Shown piece after piece: positions 1 to 8,554 of a stretch of 64,000 nt of DNA (position 1 is its first letter; every line of letters starts with the position of its first letter). Location of the stretch: assembly GCA_049644865.1 (NCBI GenBank), contig JBARSV010000019.1, positions 119,394-183,393 on the forward strand, read 5' to 3'. The position numbers and the translations under genes are program-made. Source of the DNA: JAPUDQ01 sp049644865. GTDB taxonomy: Bacteria > Patescibacteriota > Saccharimonadia > Saccharimonadales > Saccharimonadaceae. The notes beneath the pieces are model-generated. The model saw only the letters and a list, made by a program, of their open reading frames with translations. It was not told the origin of the DNA and searched no databases.

Positions 1-127
1 GAATCCCCTGGCTAATAAACGTCAGTGTGCGGCCCTCGAACTCAATCCGGCGTGGCACCGGCTCGAATTGGCGGTCAAACGTCACGGCGCTCACATGTAC
101 GGGTTGGTTAATCGTCTTCTTTGTCAT
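1..127 (-). CDS. Partial CDS: N-terminus of a hypothetical protein
   Basis: The reading frame opens at ATG 127-125 and runs off the left edge, so only about 42 residues are visible. A GGAG Shine-Dalgarno motif sits about 9 nt upstream. The peptide begins MTKKTINQPVHVSAVTFDR and is rich in Arg and beta-branched residues; it has no signal peptide or membrane segment. I do not recognise the family, and the C-terminus is needed to place it. Confidence 0.55.
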   Translation of the reverse strand, partial: MTKKTINQPVHVSAVTFDRQFEPVPRRIEFEGRTLTFISQGI

Positions 128-439
128 CGCAGATACTCCATCTTTTTAGGGTTAAAAAAGACTGACGTATGGTTCAAACAAACCTGTCAGTAAGCGTTGG
201 TGGAGTGAGACTGATTTGGTGTCTCGATGATGCTACATGGATACCGCGTATGGGGCGCTTATTCCCTGCACGAATGACCGAGGTAGCATAGTGCGATTGG
301 TTGCAAAAAAGCCCGAGAGTGGAAACTGTCACGATCTGTTTTAAGATGTGTGACCGAGTACCCTCGTAACTACTACTCATTATAGGTGTTTTTAGTGGGC
401 GCGTAAGTCTTGTTTTTCGCGGTTTTGAGCGTGAAATGA
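128..439. other. Intergenic region without a supported gene
   Basis: About 310 bases. The upstream region of the leftward partial gene lies here. A 68-codon open frame on the minus strand has no ribosome binding site or recognisable protein features. I see no RNA gene. Confidence 0.4.
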
Positions 440-466
440 TTGCACACTAATCAGCTGTGCTACAAT
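440..466 (+). promoter_or_regulatory. Promoter of the small membrane protein gene
   Basis: -35-like TTGCAC at 440-445 and -10 TACAAT at 461-466 (15-nt spacer, short). The ATG follows the -10 by 6 nt, so transcription should start at or next to the start codon. This is the leaderless arrangement seen throughout the window. Confidence 0.5.
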
Positions 467-472
467 ATAGCT

Positions 473-709
473 ATGAATAATTCTGACGGTGCAATATTTG
501 AAAAAATCAAAACATTTTTTGGTGGCAGATACGTAAGATTAACAGTCATTACACTATTTGGGGCGCTTCTTATATATCTTGTAGCACTCATACTGTTTTC
601 GGTTCTGGGCATAGCAGACAAGATGCCAAACCAGATGGTGATTTTCTTGGCGCTGTGCACTTCGGGTTGGCTAGTATACAAATACTTATCAGAACGAATC
701 GCAGGTTAG
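473..709 (+). CDS. Small two-helix membrane protein
   Basis: 78 residues from ATG 473. This start is preferred over an ATG at 440, which lies in the -35 box, because -10 TACAAT ends 6 nt before 473. After a basic amphipathic N-terminus (about 1-20) there are two hydrophobic segments, around residues 24-45 and 52-70, so a small integral membrane protein is expected. Its stop overlaps the stop of the convergent yajQ-like gene by 4 bp. No family recognised. It may influence neighbouring membrane proteins, but nothing in the sequence shows this. Confidence 0.6.
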   Translation: MNNSDGAIFEKIKTFFGGRYVRLTVITLFGALLIYLVALILFSVLGIADKMPNQMVIFLALCTSGWLVYKYLSERIAG

Positions 710-1200
710 CGGAAATTCGTGAAGCTGAGCGGAAAATCAAAGTCATGGTCGCGGAGTAATTGCATGACTTGTTGCAGGTCATCTTTACTACTGCTTTGGA
801 CACGTATCTCTTGACCCTGAATCTGGGTCTTGACCTTGGGTATTTCGTCGCGGATGAGTTTAGTAACAGATTTGGCTTTCTCTTGGTCGAGTCCGGCCTT
901 GAACGGTATCTCTTGGCTTAGCCTCATACTACCCTGTACGGGTTCTTTGGTCAGGTCAAGTATCTTGCTGCTTTGGCCGCGGGCCACCAATGCGCGGCGG
1001 ATGATATCGAGTAGACTTTCGCGGTGCATATCGTTTGCGGCAGTTACGACGAAACCAGTCTTGTCACCGAGCCAATCGACTGCAGCGGGTGTGCCTCGAA
1101 AATCGTAACGGTTGGTGATCTCACGTTGTACCTGTTGGAAGACATTGTTGATCTCTGCTTTATCGTAGTCAGAGACGATATCAAATGAAAAGGTTGCCAT
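706..1200 (-). CDS. yajQ: YajQ-family (DUF520) nucleotide-binding protein
   Basis: 164 residues, the usual length for YajQ. The protein begins MATFSFDIVSDYDKAEINN and contains the family-typical N-terminal NRYDFRGT and C-terminal QGQEIRVQSSSKDDLQ segments. YajQ proteins have two ferredoxin-like domains and bind nucleotides; some bind cyclic di-GMP and modulate transcription factors. The partner here is unknown. -10 TACCAT (1212-1207) lies 6 nt before the ATG, so the mRNA should be leaderless. The gene is monocistronic and convergent with the small membrane protein. Confidence 0.9.
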   Translation of the reverse strand: MATFSFDIVSDYDKAEINNVFQQVQREITNRYDFRGTPAAVDWLGDKTGFVVTAANDMHRESLLDIIRRALVARGQSSKILDLTKEPVQGSMRLSQEIPFKAGLDQEKAKSVTKLIRDEIPKVKTQIQGQEIRVQSSSKDDLQQVMQLLRDHDFDFPLSFTNFR

Positions 1201-1215
1201 GGAGATATGGTAGTT

Positions 1216-1291
1216 GGGAAATAGGAAATAGTAAATAGGAAATAGGAAATGGTAGATGGTAAATGGTAGATGGTAGATGGGAGGTGGTAGA
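1216..1291. repeat. Degenerate short tandem repeats (GGAAATA / GGTAGAT)
   Basis: Purine-rich 7-mer units alternate between GGAAATA and GGTAGAT types between the divergent yajQ-like and SIMPL genes. They look like slippage-prone simple repeats. The region separates two promoters and could vary in length between strains. Confidence 0.6.
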
Positions 1292-1315
1292 ATGTGAGTA
1301 TAACAAGGAGGGGTT

Positions 1316-2065
1316 ATGGCGGAGACAACGAGTTCGGTAACGATACGATTTGATTATCGGTGGGTTATTGGGGCATTATTGGCGATTATCGTCGGCATGC
1401 TAGTACTATGGCAGCCATGGGTGGCGCGCTATGACAAAAACGCACGGACTGTCTCAGCAACTGGTGAAGCCACCGTCACAGCAGTACCCGACGAATTTGC
1501 ATTTTACCCAGTTTATAACTTTAAGAACGCTGATAAAACGACAGCATTGGCTGATAGTAGTAAAAAAAGCGACGAAGTTGTCAAAAAACTCAAAGAGTTG
1601 GGTGTGGCCGATGGCAAGATCAAAACCAGTGTCAACGGCTACCAAGACATGTACATGAGCGGTTCGAGCAGTGGCGACTATGTCTATAGTCTGTCAATCA
1701 CCGTGACGTTGACTGATAAAGATCTTGCTCAAAAAGTTCAAGATTATCTCGTGAGCACTGGTCCGGAAGGTGGTGTCTCACCACAACCAACCTTTAGTGA
1801 GGCCAAACGCAAAGAACTTGAGAACACCGCGCGTACTGAGGCAAGTAAAGATGCCCGCAAAAAGGCCGAACAGCTCGCGAGTAACCTCGGTGGTAAAATT
1901 GGTGATGTCAAGACGATCACCGACGGTGCAGGCTTTGGCGGCGTTATGCCGATGTATGACACGTCCGTCAAAGCTGTTGCGCCCACCTCTGGCCCATCCC
2001 TCACCCTGCAACCCGGCGAAAATGAGCTGACATACGGCGTGTCGGTTGAGTATTATTTGCGATAA
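1316..2065 (+). CDS. SIMPL-domain (DUF541) membrane-anchored protein
   Basis: 249 residues. A strong Shine-Dalgarno (AGGAGG) lies about 6 nt before the ATG. One N-terminal membrane anchor (about residues 15-34) is followed by an extracytoplasmic SIMPL domain: the opening VSATGEATVTAVPDEF and the later ARKKAEQLASNLGGKIG stretch are characteristic. SIMPL/YggE proteins are periplasmic or surface proteins of poorly defined role (oxidative stress in E. coli YggE; a signalling partner in mammals). The gene is single and convergent with the lipoprotein gene across a strong hairpin. Confidence 0.85.
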   Translation: MAETTSSVTIRFDYRWVIGALLAIIVGMLVLWQPWVARYDKNARTVSATGEATVTAVPDEFAFYPVYNFKNADKTTALADSSKKSDEVVKKLKELGVADGKIKTSVNGYQDMYMSGSSSGDYVYSLSITVTLTDKDLAQKVQDYLVSTGPEGGVSPQPTFSEAKRKELENTARTEASKDARKKAEQLASNLGGKIGDVKTITDGAGFGGVMPMYDTSVKAVAPTSGPSLTLQPGENELTYGVSVEYYLR

Positions 2066-2081
2066 GATTTCATAGGTTGGG

Positions 2082-2122
2082 GCTGCCGCCCGCGGCACTG
2101 GTGGGTGCGCGCGGGCGGCAGC
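2082..2122. terminator. GC-rich hairpin between convergent genes
   Basis: Perfect 13-bp inverted repeat (2082-2094 / 2110-2122) with a 15-nt loop between the SIMPL gene and the convergent lipoprotein gene. No long T-run follows on either side, so it is a hairpin terminator only by position. Confidence 0.5.
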
Positions 2123-2134
2123 AGTGTGAACGGG

Positions 2135-2674
2135 TCAGGCGGTCATGGCAGAGCCCGGCGACGGTGGCAGTGACGTTTGTGTGCCGTCGCAAACCGGTCG
2201 GAGTGCGTCGAGCCAGGCCTTGGCCTGAATGAACGTCAGGCCGCCGTACTGGGCCGTGTTGAGCGCGGTGGTGTTGTAGCGGCTCATCACTCCCACGGCC
2301 ACGGTAGACGCGTCACGGCCAGCCATTGTCACGACGCAGTACTTGCCTAGCTCAGCGATGGCGATCGCACCGCCTTCGGCGAGCTGACCAGTCGTGGCAT
2401 AGAGGGCCGATAGACCGAGCCGTCTGATCTCGCCAGGAGTGAAATCCTGGGAGGGTGTGCCAGACGAACTGCGCTTCAGCTGGTCGTACCCCTTGGGGTT
2501 GACGGTGCTGATGTCGCCGTTGACCTTCGGGCCAGGCTTCGCCTGGGAGGTCGCTGCGGGCTTAGCCGCAGACGACGGACGTGCGGTGGATGCGGGGTCA
2601 CACCCCGTGAGTCCTACCACCGCGATGACTAATGCAATGGCCAGAGCCACTGTCCTAAGCGGGTTACAGTTCAC
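2135..2674 (-). CDS. Putative lipoprotein, GC-rich
   Basis: 179 residues from a GTG start at 2674. A signal peptide with a hydrophobic core (about 7-22) ends in lipobox LTGC, so Cys25 should be lipidated. A Ser/Ala/Pro/Lys-rich linker follows (about 28-50), then a domain of unknown family with three further Cys. -10 TATAAT (2686-2681) is 6 nt before the GTG, and a TTCACA -35 lies 17 nt further up, inside the next gene's 3' end. GC content and codon use are higher than in the neighbours, which suggests transfer, possibly from an actinobacterial host. Confidence 0.7.
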   Translation of the reverse strand: MNCNPLRTVALAIALVIAVVGLTGCDPASTARPSSAAKPAATSQAKPGPKVNGDISTVNPKGYDQLKRSSSGTPSQDFTPGEIRRLGLSALYATTGQLAEGGAIAIAELGKYCVVTMAGRDASTVAVGVMSRYNTTALNTAQYGGLTFIQAKAWLDALRPVCDGTQTSLPPSPGSAMTA

Positions 2675-2680
2675 CTATAT

Positions 2681-2709
2681 ATTATAGCACAATTACATCA
2701 TTTTGTGAA
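2681..2709 (-). promoter_or_regulatory. Promoter of the lipoprotein gene
   Basis: -10 TATAAT at 2686-2681 and -35 TTCACA 17 nt upstream (2709-2704). The -35 overlaps the 3' end of the glucan phosphorylase gene. The start codon GTG follows 6 nt after the -10, so a leaderless transcript is expected. Confidence 0.6.
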
Positions 2710-4443
2710 CAGATAGTGCAAGTAGTCGCGTAGCATACGGGCACCAGAGATAACTGGCAGGTAAGCTACCAATTGGCGGCGCACGGCCTTCGACAATTGC
2801 TCGTCATCACGCAGTAGCGAGGCGGCGCGGCGCATCTGGGCATAGAGACTGGCAGTTTCTTCGGCATAATTTTCACCAGTCACTTCGAGGTAGGTCGCTG
2901 GGCTGACGTCGGCCACACCGCCATCGGCTGTCGAGATGAGCAGTTTGAGGTTGGCGATATCTTTTTCCCACGATGTGCCACAGGCTTCCAGGCCCACAAC
3001 TGGCACGTTGATAGCACAGTCTGAGCCGAGCGCTAGGGCGCGGCCGACTGACTCATCGTAATCTTCGATATAGTGAACGCGGGCTCTCAGTACTGGGTCG
3101 TGGTCGATGGTAGCGAGTAAGGCGTGCAGTTTGGCGTACATGGCCGTGTCGCCGGGGTGAACTTTGCCGGCTAGTATGTAGTGAGCGTCGGCGTTGACGA
3201 GTATATCGGTCAGCTCAGCTACGTCTTCAAACGCCATATATGGCCTCTTATAATTAGCAAATCGCCGCTTAAAATCAAACACGATAGCTGACTCTGGTAT
3301 GCTGACCGGCTGACCATACTGGTCGCGGCGGCCGGCTAGGACATGATTCATCTCTCGTCGGCCGATTCGCTTGAGTTCACGGAGGTGACGAGGCTGAATC
3401 GAGTCGATTTTCTCTCTGTAATCGTCAGAAATGAGGCCAAATCGGTCGACGATAGCCGCATTTTGCAGGTAGGCATAGGTTTCGGGCAGAACCCAGGTCG
3501 GCATGTCGATACCGTTTGTCACGGTGTGAAATGTCACGCGCTGTCCGTCGAGATCGTAAAATTCTGCCACGCGGGCGTGGAGTTGACTAACGCCGTTTTT
3601 GAGCTCGGTGAGCTCGATGGCGAGCGTGCTTGAGCGCAGCGTACCATCGCGAAATAGCCCGCCGAGCCATTTTTTGACGGCCCGGCTGGCGATGTTTGGG
3701 TAGACAAATTTCTTGAACTGCGCCAGGCTAAACTCACTTTCGGCAGCCTGAAGCAGTGTATGGTTGGTGTACAGCGTTGACTTGCGTACATAAACGATTG
3801 CCTCGTGCAGATTCATGCCGCCGTGACTAACTAATTCATCGAGTCGGGCGACAGCGGCAAAGATAGTGGCAGTTTCGTTGAGTTGTATAACTGCCGGACA
3901 GATATTCATGGCCTTGAGTGCCTGATAGCCGCCAAAACCGCTGGCGACATTTTGGTACAAACGGTGATCGCCACTCAGGTCGCCGTCGTAGAGCATGCCA
4001 AAACCTGGCTCGCTCATGCAGACAAATCGTGTCGAGCCACAAGACTTTTCATAGATAGCGAGCGTGGTATCGGGTCGTCTAGCGGTGCGTATGTGTACGT
4101 CACAGCGACGAGCAAAACCATAATCTTCCGGTGATTTCTCCATCGTCACCTCTGTTTGGGTGCCGTTTTTGACGACCTGATGGAGCTCAGATGGGTAAAA
4201 TGGTGTCACAACAACCATCGGTACGTCGAGCCGCTCGGCCACGCGGCGCGTGTCGGCCGCTAGCACACCGAGTCCGCCCATGCCTTTGAGGCCGTTGCTG
4301 GCGTCGTATAGCTCCATGGTCCAGTAGACGTAGGGCGTACCTGGCGACAATTGCCGCGTCAGCTGCGACCGGTCGATCGCAGCATAAAACGCCTCGAGAT
4401 GCTCTATGCTCGGTTCACCGTCTAACGCCACGCTATCAGCCAT
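2698..4443 (-). CDS. Alpha-glucan phosphorylase family protein (GT35), short form
   Basis: 581 residues; classical glycogen phosphorylases have about 800 and the bacterial short forms about 600-850. The N-terminal YVYWTMELYDASN and GGLGVLAADTRR match the family glucan/phosphate-site opening. Later come FKRRFANYKRP (the RRF..YKR motif) and AGKVHPGD. The PLP-lysine region normally reads EACGTSGMK; here it is EACGTSWEK, keeping the lysine but changing the two residues before it. Expected role: phosphorolysis of alpha-1,4-glucan to glucose 1-phosphate in the cytoplasm. The altered motif and short length make substrate and activity uncertain. Confidence 0.75.
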   Translation of the reverse strand: MADSVALDGEPSIEHLEAFYAAIDRSQLTRQLSPGTPYVYWTMELYDASNGLKGMGGLGVLAADTRRVAERLDVPMVVVTPFYPSELHQVVKNGTQTEVTMEKSPEDYGFARRCDVHIRTARRPDTTLAIYEKSCGSTRFVCMSEPGFGMLYDGDLSGDHRLYQNVASGFGGYQALKAMNICPAVIQLNETATIFAAVARLDELVSHGGMNLHEAIVYVRKSTLYTNHTLLQAAESEFSLAQFKKFVYPNIASRAVKKWLGGLFRDGTLRSSTLAIELTELKNGVSQLHARVAEFYDLDGQRVTFHTVTNGIDMPTWVLPETYAYLQNAAIVDRFGLISDDYREKIDSIQPRHLRELKRIGRREMNHVLAGRRDQYGQPVSIPESAIVFDFKRRFANYKRPYMAFEDVAELTDILVNADAHYILAGKVHPGDTAMYAKLHALLATIDHDPVLRARVHYIEDYDESVGRALALGSDCAINVPVVGLEACGTSWEKDIANLKLLISTADGGVADVSPATYLEVTGENYAEETASLYAQMRRAASLLRDDEQLSKAVRRQLVAYLPVISGARMLRDYLHYLFTK

Positions 4444-4577
4444 GACTGCAAATCTGCTTATGGTTCATTGTAAACTATTGTAGCGTGTGGCAGCCCGAAC
4501 GTCGAGATAGTTAGTGTGATTGGTTGGTCGACTAGTCAGAACAGAAAACCTTCGCGTTTGGTGATTACGCCGGTCCG

Positions 4578-4657
4578 ACGCTCGATGGTAGACTACTTCA
4601 CTTCGTTTCGTGTTCCACCATCGGCTAGATGCTGTCAAATTGATAATTTGACAGCAT
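4578..4657. repeat. Structured repeat, copy 1 (two hairpins, next to tRNA-Glu)
   Basis: Begins with a 15-nt block (4578-4592) identical to 59117-59131. Hairpin 1 closes with ACCATC at 4617-4622. Hairpin 2 is a 13-bp perfect stem (4629-4641 / 4645-4657) with a 3-nt loop. A second copy near tRNA-Gln keeps both hairpins, with compensatory changes in the second stem. Confidence 0.55.
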
Positions 4658-4695
4658 GCGAACCCTCCGGGTTCGGTTTCGCTGGAGCGAAACTA

Positions 4696-4737
4696 CCAAA
4701 GTAAATACCCCTAGCAAGCTAGGGGTATTTACTTTGG
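4696..4737 (-). terminator. 42-nt palindrome abutting tRNA-Glu
   Basis: Perfect inverted repeat with 20-bp arms (4696-4715 / 4718-4737) and a 2-nt centre. Its first three bases on the minus strand are the encoded CCA end of tRNA-Glu. It probably terminates the tRNA transcript and may guide 3' processing, although no T-tract follows. Confidence 0.55.
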
Positions 4738-4809
4738 TGACCCCACCGGGAATCGAACCCGGATTGCCGGGATGAGAACCCGATTTCCTAACCGTTAGAA
4801 GATGGGGCC
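4735..4809 (-). tRNA. tRNA-Glu (anticodon CTC)
   Basis: Cloverleaf reads GGCCCCA / TGGGGTC acceptor (one G-T pair), A73 and encoded CCA (4737-4735). The anticodon stem TCGGG/CCCGG holds loop TTCTCAT with anticodon CTC. The T-arm is CCGGG-TTCGATT-CCCGG. Confidence 0.9.
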
Positions 4810-4916
4810 GAATTGTTACGAACCGCTTCACATACAATGAGACGACCCGGGCCGTGAACGGCGTGTGTGAGACGTCAAATGACATGAAAAACTATAGCAA
4901 AACAGAGGCCGGTTGT

Positions 4917-5363
4917 CTAGGCAGATGTTGGGAATAGCGCTACGACATTGCTTGGTGGCGTCTTTGAGTGAGGGTCGGTATCGTCTTCGGCGATGCTGCT
5001 TGGTCGTAAACGGTACGCTGTATACGTAGAATGCGGGCCGGTATAACCATCCTGCACAGCCTGGTAGTCAGGCGCCTCAAAGAACTCTATATCATAACCA
5101 GCGACAGCAACATGGGCTCTAACAGCAGCTTGGACTGCAGTATTACCTATGCGCGAGCGCCACATAACGGGTGATGCGTACCCTTCTGTGTTGCCTCCAA
5201 TAATATCCTCTATGATGTGTGCGGCAGCACGACCTATCTCACGTCGAGTCCTGTGTCGTGCGAGTAGTCGGGCATCTTCGCGTGAGGATAATATCACTGT
5301 TGTGAGTTCGGGTGAAGCAGGTACATTTACCCCGATGAGTTGTGGTATTGCTGTAGAAGCCAT
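4917..5363 (-). CDS. Hypothetical protein, leaderless gene
   Basis: 148 residues from ATG 5363. This start is chosen because -35 TTGACA (5399-5394), an 18-nt spacer and -10 TATTAT (5375-5370) end 6 nt before it; an upstream ATG would fall inside the promoter. The protein is soluble, with an Arg/Ala-rich helical middle (RTRREIGRAAAHIIEDIIGG) and an acidic C-terminal tail. No family recognised. The promoter lies in the 3' end of the receiver gene, so it is transcribed separately from the two-component operon although it follows it. Confidence 0.6.
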   Translation of the reverse strand: MASTAIPQLIGVNVPASPELTTVILSSREDARLLARHRTRREIGRAAAHIIEDIIGGNTEGYASPVMWRSRIGNTAVQAAVRAHVAVAGYDIEFFEAPDYQAVQDGYTGPHSTYTAYRLRPSSIAEDDTDPHSKTPPSNVVALFPTSA

Positions 5364-5369
5364 ATCTTT

Positions 5370-5399
5370 ATAATAACATAAAAAATAGCAATATGTCAA
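5370..5399 (-). promoter_or_regulatory. Promoter with consensus -35, leaderless output
   Basis: TTGACA (5399-5394), 18-nt spacer, TATTAT (5375-5370), then 6 nt to the ATG at 5363. One of the clearest leaderless promoters in the window. It overlaps the stop codon region of the response-regulator gene. Confidence 0.7.
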
Positions 5400-5782
5400 G
5401 CGGACATCTGTTTGATAATGTCGATTAGTTTACGGGGGGTGATCTCGGCTTTTATGAGATAGCCGTCAGCCTGGGCTTGCATGGCAAAGCGTGATTCGTC
5501 ATCTTGTTCGAAGTTTGTAAGTATCAAGACGCGGCTATGTGGTATCCTGTCATTCTCCTTACTGCGTAGCTGCGTCAACACATCGGTTCCCTGAGCTTCA
5601 GGTAGCATGATGTCGAGCAATATCAGGTCGTATTGCTTTGATGTGGCGGCGGCAAAACCCTGTGTGCCAGTGACTACCCAGTCGACGGCATACCCTTCGC
5701 GAACCAGGCTGCGGACGTACATCTCGCCGATAAAACGATCGTCTTCGATGACAAGAATGGTTTTGATGGGTCTGTGTTGCAC
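5396..5782 (-). CDS. Response regulator receiver-only protein
   Basis: 128 residues, a stand-alone CheY-like receiver. The acidic pair after beta-1 (IEDD), the phospho-acceptor Asp in LILLDIMLPEAQG and the conserved Lys in the YLIKAE segment are all present. There is no output domain, so it should signal by protein contact. The GTG start at 5782 lies 8 nt after a GGAGG Shine-Dalgarno inside the 3' end of the kinase gene. The gap to the kinase stop is 3 nt, so the pair is co-translated. Confidence 0.85.
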   Translation of the reverse strand: MQHRPIKTILVIEDDRFIGEMYVRSLVREGYAVDWVVTGTQGFAAATSKQYDLILLDIMLPEAQGTDVLTQLRSKENDRIPHSRVLILTNFEQDDESRFAMQAQADGYLIKAEITPRKLIDIIKQMSA

Positions 5783-5785
5783 GAA

Positions 5786-7315
5786 TCATCCTCCAATACG
5801 GTTGTGGTTACGTATCCATCCACTTGATGTTTTTATTATGTCACCATTACTATTATTGCTGTTCGCCAACTTTTCAGCAACTGTGCTATATATCGGTATC
5901 GCAAAGCTAAATGTTGACCCCTTACCTTCATGACTTGTTACACCCATATATCCGCCGTGCGACTCAATGATGCCCTTACTAATATAGAGCCCCAGGCCGG
6001 TGCCGCTGACAGATGATCGTGAACGATGTGAGCGATAAAATTTGCTAAAAAGATTGTTTATGACTGACGTCGGGATGCCGATACCAAAGTCCTGTACGGA
6101 ACACACAACAAATTGTTCATCGGCTTTAACACTGACAATAATTTGCCCTCCCTCGCTCGAGTATTTGATAGCATTGTCAACTAAGTTAGCAATTACCTCG
6201 CTTATACTATTTCGATCGGCAGCGACAGTGGGCAGGTCGGGCGGAATACTGATTGCTAACAGGCGATTTTGTGTACTGGCGCGTAGTTGTAAATCGTCAG
6301 CAACAGTCGCGTAGATATTTCGAAAATTATCTTCGCACAAATTTAGCTTAAGGTGTTGGCGGTCGTACTTTGCGACGTTGAGAATATTGTTTATATAACC
6401 GCTGAGGCGGCTAGCAGACACATCGAGTCGTTCAATCAGTTGGCGTTGATCAGGCTGTATAACCGGCTTTAATTCGTCAATTAAAACATCCAAGTAACCC
6501 CTTATCACGGTAATCGGTCCGCGAAGTTCGTGAGCCGCCAACGAGATAAAGTCGATCGCCTCTTCATTTGATGAATATTCTTTAGTCTGATCGATGGTTA
6601 TTATAAGTACGTCAACCCCATCGCGCGAGTTTTTCTCATAGTAAGCTATGACGTCGTAAATTTTCCTATCGTTCTGACCGGGCAGTTTATTTTGAATTTG
6701 CCGCCATATCTGTGTGTCAGATACCTTATTTTGGATACTAATCGATAACCAATTTGCGAGCGAAAAGTTATTCTCAGGTATCAATTCAACAACCTTATAT
6801 CCTTTTTCATTAGTAGTTACCGGAGCTTTATCGTTGTTATATACTACATCGCCCCTTGCATTGAGGGCGATGACTCCACATGGTAGCCGATCGAGTAAGA
6901 GAGGGTTTGGTGGCGGCTTCTCGGCGGCATCTTTTGCGGCAGTTGTGGCTGCCGACCTGTCATAAATCGTTTGTATCATCTTTTTAAGACCTGTTTTAAT
7001 ATAATATGGTTCATTTATCTGCGGTGGAATAACTGCTGTCGGTTCACCGGAGACATGAGTAATAGCCCGAGTGATCATTTCAAGGGGTTCTAGTGCGAAG
7101 CGCAGTACTATCACGAAGGCAAATATCTGTAACAAAACTACCGGCATCATAATATATATTAATATTTCTAACCAGTGAAATTTTAGGTTTGTTAACAGAA
7201 ACCACAAAATAACGTTGACTGCTAGCAACATGCCAGCTGTTATCCATATCGTTTTGCCGAGATGTTGCTTAAAGTATTCGTCGAGTCGCCGGTACATGTT
7301 CGAATTCTTAGGCAT
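5786..7315 (-). CDS. Membrane sensor histidine kinase
   Basis: 509 residues. Two membrane helices (about 19-41 and 47-70) are separated by a very short loop, so there is almost no extracellular sensor. A PAS-like segment (about 140-240) follows. HisKA carries AAHELRGPITV with phospho-His near residue 264. The HATPase domain has N-box NLVDNAIKY, G1 DFGIGIP and G2 GTGLGLYIS. The start is fixed by GGAGG 4 nt upstream. It phosphorylates the receiver encoded immediately downstream; the DUF3048 gene upstream is probably in the same operon. Confidence 0.9.
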   Translation of the reverse strand: MPKNSNMYRRLDEYFKQHLGKTIWITAGMLLAVNVILWFLLTNLKFHWLEILIYIMMPVVLLQIFAFVIVLRFALEPLEMITRAITHVSGEPTAVIPPQINEPYYIKTGLKKMIQTIYDRSAATTAAKDAAEKPPPNPLLLDRLPCGVIALNARGDVVYNNDKAPVTTNEKGYKVVELIPENNFSLANWLSISIQNKVSDTQIWRQIQNKLPGQNDRKIYDVIAYYEKNSRDGVDVLIITIDQTKEYSSNEEAIDFISLAAHELRGPITVIRGYLDVLIDELKPVIQPDQRQLIERLDVSASRLSGYINNILNVAKYDRQHLKLNLCEDNFRNIYATVADDLQLRASTQNRLLAISIPPDLPTVAADRNSISEVIANLVDNAIKYSSEGGQIIVSVKADEQFVVCSVQDFGIGIPTSVINNLFSKFYRSHRSRSSVSGTGLGLYISKGIIESHGGYMGVTSHEGKGSTFSFAIPIYSTVAEKLANSNNSNGDIIKTSSGWIRNHNRIGG

Positions 7316-7360
7316 GTTGCCTCCAAATGCAAAAGACTAATAAGGCTAATTTGTAGTTCA

Positions 7361-8554
7361 TCACCACGATACGCCCTTGTTGTCTGGCACGGCGGTGATC
7401 CAGGTTTGGCCTCGGTTGAGTACGATTTCTTTACCGTCAGCACCAGTCAATACCAGACGTGCCTTTTCGCTATCGCGCGACCAGGTACCTTCAACGACAG
7501 TACCGTCTTGAAACACGTAGGCCTTGCCGCTACCTGTCGTTGTGATTTGTTCGCGGTAGCCGTCTTCCATACCAATACTCATCGGTACTTTGATGGCGAC
7601 GACGACAGCCGGTGCAATCAACCCGTCTTCTTGGTCGTAGTGTTCGACCTTGCCCTGCGAACGTTTGTAGGTGTTGCTATCGGCCTGGTATGCGTATTCG
7701 ACGTGGAACTGACCAGTGGAGATATCGAGGTTGATACTGTTCGCTTGCACGGCACCTGCCTCGCGGGCGGCGGTGATCTTCGCTGGCGTCATCGCATCTT
7801 TGCGGGCAAAGCCCTGAAATGTGCTGGCAGTTTTACCTTTGGCGCTCCGCATCGCATCAAGTTTGTCGAAACTGGTATAGACATTGTGCGGGGCGGCGCG
7901 GTCGGACGTGCGCCAGTAGCTACTGCCATTGAAAAATTGGTCCATGTCGAGACCGTAATTGCCACTGCGTATCATGCTAAGGGCGCGCTGGCTACCGCCG
8001 ACATGAGCCACAGCCGGATCATAGGCACTGGCCCACTCGACATAATACGGTCGGACACTACGAACTGGGCCGAGTAGACTTGGACGAGATTCCTGGTAGA
8101 GTACAACGAATCGCGTGATACCGCCCTCGGCGATGGCTTCGTAGATCACCCCGCCCTGTTTGAGGCCGGATTGCGGACGCGCCTCAGGACTGTTTTCGAT
8201 CATGACGGCCGTGACGGGGCGTTTGGTGGCGTCTTCAGTCGTCTCGGCGCCAGTGAGGGGTGAGTAAAATTTCGGTGCTGGTTTGGGTTTGGGCACAATG
8301 ATTTTGTCGCTAATGGTCGGTTCACGGTGGAGCGACAACATGATGATGAGCCCTGCGCCAGTCGTGATGATCAGGCCGAGTAGTAGAAAAAAATACTTGA
8401 GATTTTTGTCGTCACCGAGGAGACGCTGCAGCCGCGTCCGGGTGTGAATACTCGGCAAATGCTCGCCGCAAGTCGCTGGTGCGACGTCGAGATCGCCCGG
8501 TAATTCCGAGCTCGTGATATGCGGATTGCGCAATTTTTTGTGTCGGCTAAACAT
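7361..8554 (-). CDS. DUF3048 (YerB-like) membrane-anchored protein
   Basis: 397 residues from ATG 8554; -10 TATACT (8568-8563) is 8 nt upstream, so the mRNA is near-leaderless. A cytoplasmic N-terminus of about 50 residues is followed by one membrane helix (about 55-77) and an external domain. DUF3048 features are RPVTAVMIENSPEARPQSGL, LLGPVRSVRPYYVEWA and, near the end, GQTWITAVPD. YerB-like proteins are surface or lipoproteins of unknown function common in Gram-positives. First gene of a unit with the kinase and receiver, so it could be the sensed or regulated envelope component (inference). Confidence 0.85.
   Translation of the reverse strand: MFSRHKKLRNPHITSSELPGDLDVAPATCGEHLPSIHTRTRLQRLLGDDKNLKYFFLLLGLIITTGAGLIIMLSLHREPTISDKIIVPKPKPAPKFYSPLTGAETTEDATKRPVTAVMIENSPEARPQSGLKQGGVIYEAIAEGGITRFVVLYQESRPSLLGPVRSVRPYYVEWASAYDPAVAHVGGSQRALSMIRSGNYGLDMDQFFNGSSYWRTSDRAAPHNVYTSFDKLDAMRSAKGKTASTFQGFARKDAMTPAKITAAREAGAVQANSINLDISTGQFHVEYAYQADSNTYKRSQGKVEHYDQEDGLIAPAVVVAIKVPMSIGMEDGYREQITTTGSGKAYVFQDGTVVEGTWSRDSEKARLVLTGADGKEIVLNRGQTWITAVPDNKGVSW

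Noticed and set aside
174..380. 68-codon minus-strand frame left of the first complete gene
   Set aside because: No ribosome site, no -10 near its start and random-looking composition.
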